A stretch of DNA of 64,000 bases from Corallium rubrum (lineage: Eukaryota; Cnidaria; Anthozoa; Scleralcyonacea; Coralliidae): NCBI GenBank assembly GCA_964035015.1, contig OZ035999.1, positions 1,504,627 through 1,568,626 on the forward strand, read 5' to 3'. Below are positions 59,001-64,000 of this stretch, piece after piece; the first letter of the stretch is position 1; every line of letters begins with the position of its first letter. A model generated the notes under the pieces. The model was not told the origin of the DNA. It made no database searches and saw only the letters and a list, made by a program, of their open reading frames with translations. A program made the position numbers and the translations under genes.

Positions 59001-62000
59001 CGTGGCAACAACAAGACAGTAAGGAAGACTACGTAAGACTCTACCATTCATTTGTGTTTAAAAAAGAGCATGAAAATTACGAAGGGGTCATTTCAGAAAA
59101 TATTACAATATTGACAAAGAAGCCATGCACAAATTACCTACCTTAGCTTTTTGCTGGTATATGCTTATAATTTTAACTTTTATGTGTGACTCTCGGACCA
59201 GTCTAAATATTTCATTGTTTTCCCGCTCTTTTTTTGAGGACGAGCTCGGACGTCGCGCATGCGCAAAACGTTTGGCAGCGGTGTTAATTTGGCGAGGCCT
59301 TCTCGTTTCCAGCTTCTCCCCAGTCTTCTCACGAACCCAAACCGACTGCGCGGTCAAGCTCTTGGCGGAAACGAAAGGCCTAGAAACTAGGCTATCGGGC
59401 TAGTAGATAAAAATTCTACTCGACCACGGCTGGGATTTGAACCCACGACCTTTGGTTGACTAGTCCATTGCTGTACCAACTAAGCTACATGTAAGTAGTA
59501 CTATATAGGTCAGGTTGGTAGGAAGTCGTGGCACGATGGTCCTTTTTAGTGCAAAGTTTCACAGAAACTTTGCAGTATTGTGATGAGCGGGGGAAATTCA
59601 CACGATAGATACATAGATACATAGATACATAGTACATAGATACATAGTGTAAACTTTCCGGGGGGTAAACTTACCAGGTTTAACGACATACATACTTGTC
59701 GTAGTTGAAAGGCTAAAACCAGTGAAAATGTGAAACACTAGTATCAGTCTTTCATAGACGACAAATATTTATGTCGCTTAAAGCTCGTAAGCCCTATAAA
59801 CAGCGATAACAGACAGGTTTGTACCTTATCTATGGATAGTTCTTGAAAGACGTTTTATATCTCAATATACCAAGAATGAGAGAAGTTTCCCCCCGGAATA
59901 TATAAGAATAGCACTGCGCACGCGTGGTTTTGTTTACGACTGGCGAATACAGCAATGGCAGAGAAACGTAAAGGAGTGATCAATTTTCTTCTCGAAAGTC
60001 GAAACAACGACTTTCTAGGCTTAGCTGCATGGTTAATTAAATATGGTCAGGATGAAAGGATTTATTGTCTGCCTAGCGGAAGGTGCGAATAAATATTAAA
60101 AACTTTATATTTAACTTTAATATGGTCTGGCATGTTGACGAATGACGATGTTGTAAAGTCGGTTTGTAGAGTGTTGTTGGTTCGTGTTCGTGTCTGTTAT
60201 ATTTTACACGAATGGCGCTCGAGCAGTTTTGCACGTCAACTCAGTAACAAATTCTGGAGATTGTAGGCTGTCTTCGCATTTTGATTTGGCGTTCAATAAA
60301 CCACTGTACGAAGAACCCTGGCCATAAACATGAATGTTCAACTTCTACACGAGGTTCTACGTGTAATCTGACCTGCGTGAACTTAGCGCGTGAATCATCG
60401 GTTTCTAATTATGAAGCTTAACCATCTAATAAAACCATCCCACAAGCGGGATGTTAAACTTGAACACATAAAGGTAAAAATTCTATAGGGGTGTTGTGGT
60501 CGGGGTATGAGAGGTGGGACATTTTTCCGGAGGGTTGTGGTTAGGTTTATGGTTTCCGGGGTGTGTGATTAGGTTTAGGGTTTCCGGGGGGTGGTATGGG
60601 GGTGAGGTTTCCTTTAAAAAGGTTGTCTAATCAGATGGTGGTTTTAGTAGTTGGTTAAGCTTCATAATTTGAAGGAAATGATAGCTCCGTGACTGGGCAG
60701 ACGATTCGCAAGGCCAAATGACGTGAAGCTAGCAACATAATCATCACACGATCGTAATTTGGGGTATTTTGGGTTGTTTGTCTGAGTTTAGGCTTGTATT
60801 AAATTAATTTGAGCTTTGCTCAAGAAAATGGGCTGGCAGGTTGTGGAACTGGCAGCTCTGTCCGTGCATGTGGAAAAAATTGTTATTATCTTTGACTAGA
60901 AACTTTGCACTATCCTTGGGATCTAGTTGTTTAATATCGACAGTTTATCTGTTCTTTTCCGATATACATCTAGATTAAGAACAGTTGAATCGCCAATGAT
61001 AATTTTTTGTATCAAATATATGGGGAATCATCATAATTAATGCACCGTTTTGAAAAGTAAACGCGTATTGAATTGGAAAGAATCTGGGGTGAGCGAGTCT
61101 GTGATGTAAAGTAGGTTAACGTGAGTTGAAACTTCAGTTTCCTTTGCAGATTCATAAGAACAACTATATGTTGGACATTGATTTGGCATTTTACTGTGAT
61201 GTTTGAAACAAAAGAATTCTAAACATCACGGCTTTGTTTCTATAGAAAAACTGAGTACTCACTTTACGTCACAATATCTTCGCCAGATGAAGCTCCTGAC
61301 CAGACGTAATTTTAGGGAAAACATTTTGCGTTGCTCATTTAAGGCTTGATAAAATACATCCTAAAATAATTTTCCGTATTTGTTATAAAATATTGAAAAA
61401 TAACCAAAGTTGCGTATTTGTTTCTAGGAACCAACAGTTAGTTTAGATATAAGAATTATTGAAAAGAGAAAAGAAAGAAAGGTAATTTAATTTCTTTTTT
61501 ATTTGTTATAATCTTCTTCTTGTAATGACATATGTGCCTGTACTGTAGTTATAACCCGTAATCCATTGCTGTTTAGTCTTACCGAGGTTCTCCCGTTGTC
61601 AGTGATTGAGTGAAATTGTTTGGCGTCAAACAATATTGTGATTTTAGTTACAAACGGTAGTGGTTGTATCAGAGGAGTATACATGTGGTTGTAACAATAG
61701 TCATTCAAAATATGGCCTGGAAACTCAGCTAAAGGCTTTGTTCCATCTTTTTGTTCGCTTTTATGCATTTTTGTGCACGGTGCACGGTCCATGAACTCAT
61801 TGTATAGTGTGTTTTATAGTGATTGTTGTAGTATAATGAACGAATTATCCAATATCAACGTTTCAGTTCAACCACTTAGCTGTGCTATATTAATAAACCT
61901 AAAACAAGGGATGTGCACGGTGTAAGGTACGGTTCAACATAAAATCGCAGCTCATTATAGGCGCTTTGAAGTTTGCCGAGTTTCCAGACCATATCTCGAT

Positions 62001-63291
62001 TGACTATGTTGTAACTAATTATCATATTTATTGAGGTTTGTAGAGTTTACAGGGTATGTACGTATTTTTTGAAATTGGATTGGCTGGAATGCTTATATAT
62101 TAACTTCTTATTAACCGAACGCGAGGTCTTTACAGAGAAATATTGGACCGAGGTCTTTTTGGTACAGACCGAGCCCGTAGGGCGAGGTTTGTACACAAAG
62201 ACCGAGGTCTGATATTTCTCTGTAAAGACCGAGCAAGCGAGGTTAATAAAAAGTTTATTATATGGCATTTTGAAACAACAAACCTTACATTTATACCTTG
62301 TCATGATACGTACTTTAGTCAGTTTAGTGTGACCTCGAGCGTGTGACATAAACTCATCGTTTTCAATGTTGTTGCTTTTGTTGTCGTCGCTTTCGGACTC
62401 CTAAACTCGCTTCCAGATTGCTCTCGTCCCAATCATACATAATTTAGTCCTCAGGTTGTTGAATTCACAAAATTCTTGCGGTTTTCTTTCGTTGTTTAGC
62501 TGCAAACAACATGGCTGATAAGAAATTTGTTTGGTTTTTTTCCGTAATGGACCGCTGGTCCATTACGGGAAAGTAATGGACCGCTAAAAATGTTTCTAAG
62601 CCAATCACAGCGTGCTATTTCACCGGAAGTGACGCTTGCCATATAATAAGAATTATTAATTTCACAATACATTAGATAATGTAAAAGGCAGTATGCCTAT
62701 TTATTATATGGCACGAGTTACTTCCGTTGAAATCGTTTGTTCTCATTGGCTGAGACGTGTCACGTGCCGGTCGATAATTTTCCGTAATCGACCGGTCGAT
62801 TACGGATTTTGGCAGACATGTTGTTTGCAACTAAACAATGAAAGAAAACCACAAACATTTTGTGAATTCAATAACCTGAGGACTAAATTATGTATGAGTT
62901 GGACGATGAGCAATCTGGCAGTGAGTTTTAGGATTCCAAAAGCGATGACAACAAGAGCAACAACATTGAAAACGATGAGTCTATCATTCTGATTTCTCAC
63001 TACACACCCAACATATAAGAACCGTTTCAACCTGACTTGGTAGAATAGGGATTCTTTTCGCTGGTTTTTCATGTAACGCATGCGCAGACATTTTTCCGCG
63101 GCGTTGATTGTACTTCCAGTGTAGCAAATTCTAACAATCTGTGCTTATAGTTGCTTTGTCAGAAAAACAGTGCTGTGTTGGATACACAAGACGTAGATGT
63201 GAACGAGAATCATGGTAATTCCTCTGATAGTGATAGCCCTAATTTTGACAATATTGATGAGGACTTTTCTTATGATGCTCAGGAAAAGAAG
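53012..63291 (+). CDS. DDX27: DDX27-like DEAD-box RNA helicase, first four exons (partial, runs off the window)
   Basis: Exons: 53012-53101, 55809-55958, 61428-61481, 63163-63291, all phase 0 with GT donors and AG acceptors. Exon 1 gives MASLRFIGTIESDEEV, matching the conserved start of DDX27 (LGxIGTI followed by an acidic run). Exon 2 gives a Lys run (8 of 9 residues), then DFDQEFQFSGSE and NGWNLEETV, matching the family's DFNPDFVF...W region. Exon 3 (VSLDIRIIEKRKERK) and exon 4 (acidic, SSDSDS, ending AQEKK) fit the charged linker before the helicase core. The Q motif and DEAD box would lie past 64000. Family role: nucleolar helicase for large-subunit rRNA maturation, associated with the PeBoW complex. 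For exon 4 a start at 63151 (after ttatag) is also in frame; for exon 2, 55816 is an alternative acceptor but breaks the frame. Introns are large (2.7, 5.5 and 1.7 kb) and full of repeats. Confidence 0.8.
53725..54642. mobile_element. 918-bp TIR element with 8-bp target duplication CTCACTCC
   Basis: The ends acaacctcgtccccagggcc and its inverse run for about 80 bp each and include aagatggcgg. CTCACTCC lies at 53717-53724 and 54643-54650. Non-coding inside. hAT-like by duplication length. Inserted in intron 1 of the DDX27-like gene. Confidence 0.85.
54898..54925 (+). ncRNA. Hammerhead ribozyme-like core (Penelope-type terminus)
   Basis: CTGACGA, a 4-bp stem GGGC/GCTC around CTTC, then GAAA-CGTC. 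Position 7 of the core is variable in hammerheads, so C is allowed. The sequence runs through gccaacgtgacttaaccctg into a TA microsatellite, like the copies at 38-39 kb. Confidence 0.55.
54994..55055 (+). repeat. Partial copy of dispersed repeat family B
   Basis: aaagtaatattgggcatttc through gcatgttctagggatttt matches the first 60 bp of 8686 and 13787; the hAT-type end that follows in those copies is absent here. Confidence 0.8.
56731..56945. mobile_element. 215-bp MITE with 8-bp target duplication CGGCAAAC
   Basis: The ends cgaggggtgtatcactcca and its inverse are flanked by CGGCAAAC at 56723-56730 and 56946-56953. The interior is a run of diverged aaaatctcaaaaatc words. Confidence 0.9.
57360..57640 (-). 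pseudogene. LINE reverse-transcriptase C-terminal fragment with two frameshifts
   Basis: Minus strand, in three successive frames: KTNKTLGLIKRVCRDLT, then SALVRPKLEYASNLWSP, then KYRALIENVQRIATKFILN. These are consecutive conserved stretches of CR1/L2-like reverse transcriptases. Two single-step frame changes separate them (near 57540 and 57480). Dead fragment, antisense in intron 2 of the DDX27-like gene. Confidence 0.8.
58716..58900 (+). repeat. Dispersed repeat family A copy
   Basis: ggtgctaatctcgacacgcg, gagcgtgatatgcgaacaaa and gtggggcactgggaacaata align with 41597-41805. Confidence 0.85.
59420..59491 (-). tRNA. tRNA-like sequence
   Basis: Minus strand: TAGCTTAGTTGG is a perfect A box and GGTTCAAATCC a near-perfect B box, with CTAGTCAACCAAAGGTCG between them as in an anticodon arm plus variable loop. 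The acceptor stem does not pair well, so a tRNA pseudogene or SINE head is likelier than a working tRNA. Confidence 0.45.
59600..59650. repeat. (gatacata)n microsatellite
   Basis: Five to six units of agatacat, one with a deletion. Confidence 0.9.
59955..60092 (+). CDS. Hypothetical 45-codon ORF, possible first exon or repeat remnant
   Basis: agcaATGGCAG is a good start context. The translation begins MAEKRKGVINFLLESRNNDF and continues LGLAAWLIKYGQDERIYCLP, which reads like a real N-terminus. A possible donor (gaag|gtgcga) lies just before the stop. I recognise no family. It is inside intron 2 of the DDX27-like gene, same strand. Confidence 0.25.
   Translation: MAEKRKGVINFLLESRNNDFLGLAAWLIKYGQDERIYCLPSGRCE
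60407..60669. mobile_element. MITE, aattatgaagcttaacca ends, core shared with 48796-49152
   Basis: aattatgaagcttaaccatc and its inverse (ttggttaagcttcataatt) are the ends. The core (gcgggatgttaaact, gtgttgtggtcggggt, ggttgtggttaggttta) matches the 48796 element, whose ends differ completely. Confidence 0.75.
60670..61427. other. Intron 2 of the DDX27-like gene, end
   Basis: No repeat ends or exons recognised; the acceptor of exon 3 (gtatttgtttctag) closes it. Confidence 0.4.
62107..62251. mobile_element. 145-bp hairpin MITE
   Basis: ttattaaccgaacgcgaggt...tctttacagagaaata is mirrored by tatttctctgtaaagaccga...gcgaggttaataa. Confidence 0.8.
62350..62985. mobile_element. Palindromic element with about 175-bp arms
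   Basis: Left arm 62350-62530 (catcgttttcaatgttgttg...ttgttgaattcacaaaa) and right arm 62810-62985 are inverse copies with several mismatches. The spacer has two small hairpins: ccgtaatggaccg/cggtccattacgg and ccgtaatcgaccg/cggtcgattacgg. In intron 3 of the DDX27-like gene. Confidence 0.8.
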
Positions 63292-63440
63292 GTACTGGTA
63301 ACCTACGAATACGTTGATTGTAAAAGCTGCAAGAAAGCGCAATAAATGTAATTGTTATATAGCTAGAGTTTCACTGGATGCAACGATGACTGTCATTGGT
63401 TAGTTTGTGGTCACATGACCTGAGCTAAATTTCAATGTCT

Positions 63441-63515
63441 ACCGAGCGGGCAATAATTGAGAACTTATTGCCTGCTCGGTCAATAAGTTTTCAATTGTTG
63501 CCCGCTAGAACTTTG
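63441..63515. repeat. Short hairpin (gcgggcaataattgagaac)
   Basis: gagcgggcaataattgagaa pairs with ttttcaattgttgcccgct around attgcctgctcggtca, just after exon 4. Confidence 0.7.
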
Positions 63516-63767
63516 AACTCTTCATGGCATCCTATAAACAAAAGCTTGTTTGGTAAGAAAAAAAGAATATTTATAGGTCTTCAAAGCATGTGTGAAGATT
63601 AACTGGAGAAATGTATTGCTGTTCTTTTGTTCTGAGACTCATATTTGTTTGGTTGAAGTGAAATTACGGAGCCAGGCGAAATGTTTTGGTAAGTCTTAGC
63701 GTTTTCTTTTGTGTACTTTCCCTTGATAAACGTCGAAATTATTCAACGAAACTCAAGCTATATAACA

Positions 63768-63911
63768 AAACACTTAATGTCTTCTCCCTCGAGAAACATG
63801 CAGTTAGTTTTTTTTTCTCTCGATGTTTCCCTCGACTTCGTCTCGGGAAATATCAAGACTCTCGGGAAAACAAAACAAACTGTTTCCCTCGGGAGCAGAC
63901 ATTAAGTGTAT
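63768..63911. mobile_element. 144-bp MITE, acacttaatgtcttctccct ends
   Basis: acacttaatgtcttctccct and its inverse (gggagcagacattaagtgt) frame a sequence with cgagaaac/gtttccctcg pairs inside. The small ORFs here lie wholly in the element. Confidence 0.75.
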
Positions 63912-64000
63912 GAAATACATCGATTGACCTTGTGCTCTAAGAAAATATATGGGTTCTGTTTTATCCCAGATTCCCAGGACAGAATTGTAACTCTTGATAA

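Noticed and set aside
61499..63081. Minus-strand ORFs of 93-100 codons in the DDX27 introns
   Set aside because: They overlap inverted-repeat elements or lie antisense to exons and have no recognisable content.

Overview
The window is animal nuclear DNA: AT-rich, intron-rich and dense in transposable elements. Two host genes can be read through their splice sites. The repeat load (many kinds of terminal-inverted-repeat element, hAT and PIF/Harbinger transposases, non-LTR and LTR retroelement pieces, hammerhead-type motifs of the Penelope kind) and the gene structures suggest an invertebrate, most likely a cnidarian. That assignment is an inference from style and not proven by the sequence. 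Nothing looks bacterial or viral, and there is no CRISPR array or operon.

Layout. 1-5.8 kb: a 52-bp minisatellite next to a large minus-strand hAT-type transposase ORF that carries an N-terminal OTU-like domain and is broken by one stop codon. 5.8-10.9 kb: nested small DNA transposons. 10.9-12.0 kb: a Harbinger transposase split by one frameshift. 12-18 kb: tandem duplications, a 9-bp satellite, a broken gypsy-like Gag, a hammerhead motif and a long AT-rich satellite. 18.2-19.4 kb: three minus-strand copies (plus a truncated fourth) of one exon-like unit of 265-268 nt with intron-like flanks. 19.5-31.9 kb: almost only repeats, including a near-perfect palindrome of about 780 bp and a 261-bp-arm inverted-repeat element holding the N-terminus of a Harbinger transposase.

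31.996-47.343 kb (+): a complete 11-exon gene for a 270-residue protein with six EF-hands (calbindin-D28k/calretinin/secretagogin family); its introns are filled with satellites, a LINE fragment, hammerhead motifs and small transposons. 47.4-53 kb: repeats and a RecQ-like helicase fragment. 53.012 kb to past the window end (+): the first four exons of a DDX27-like nucleolar DEAD-box helicase, whose start codon lies about 60 bp from a transposon-derived repeat.

The two host genes are unrelated in function (calcium buffering or sensing versus ribosome biogenesis); everything else is mostly mobile DNA. All gene calls were made by reading motifs and splice sites by eye; no database search was run.
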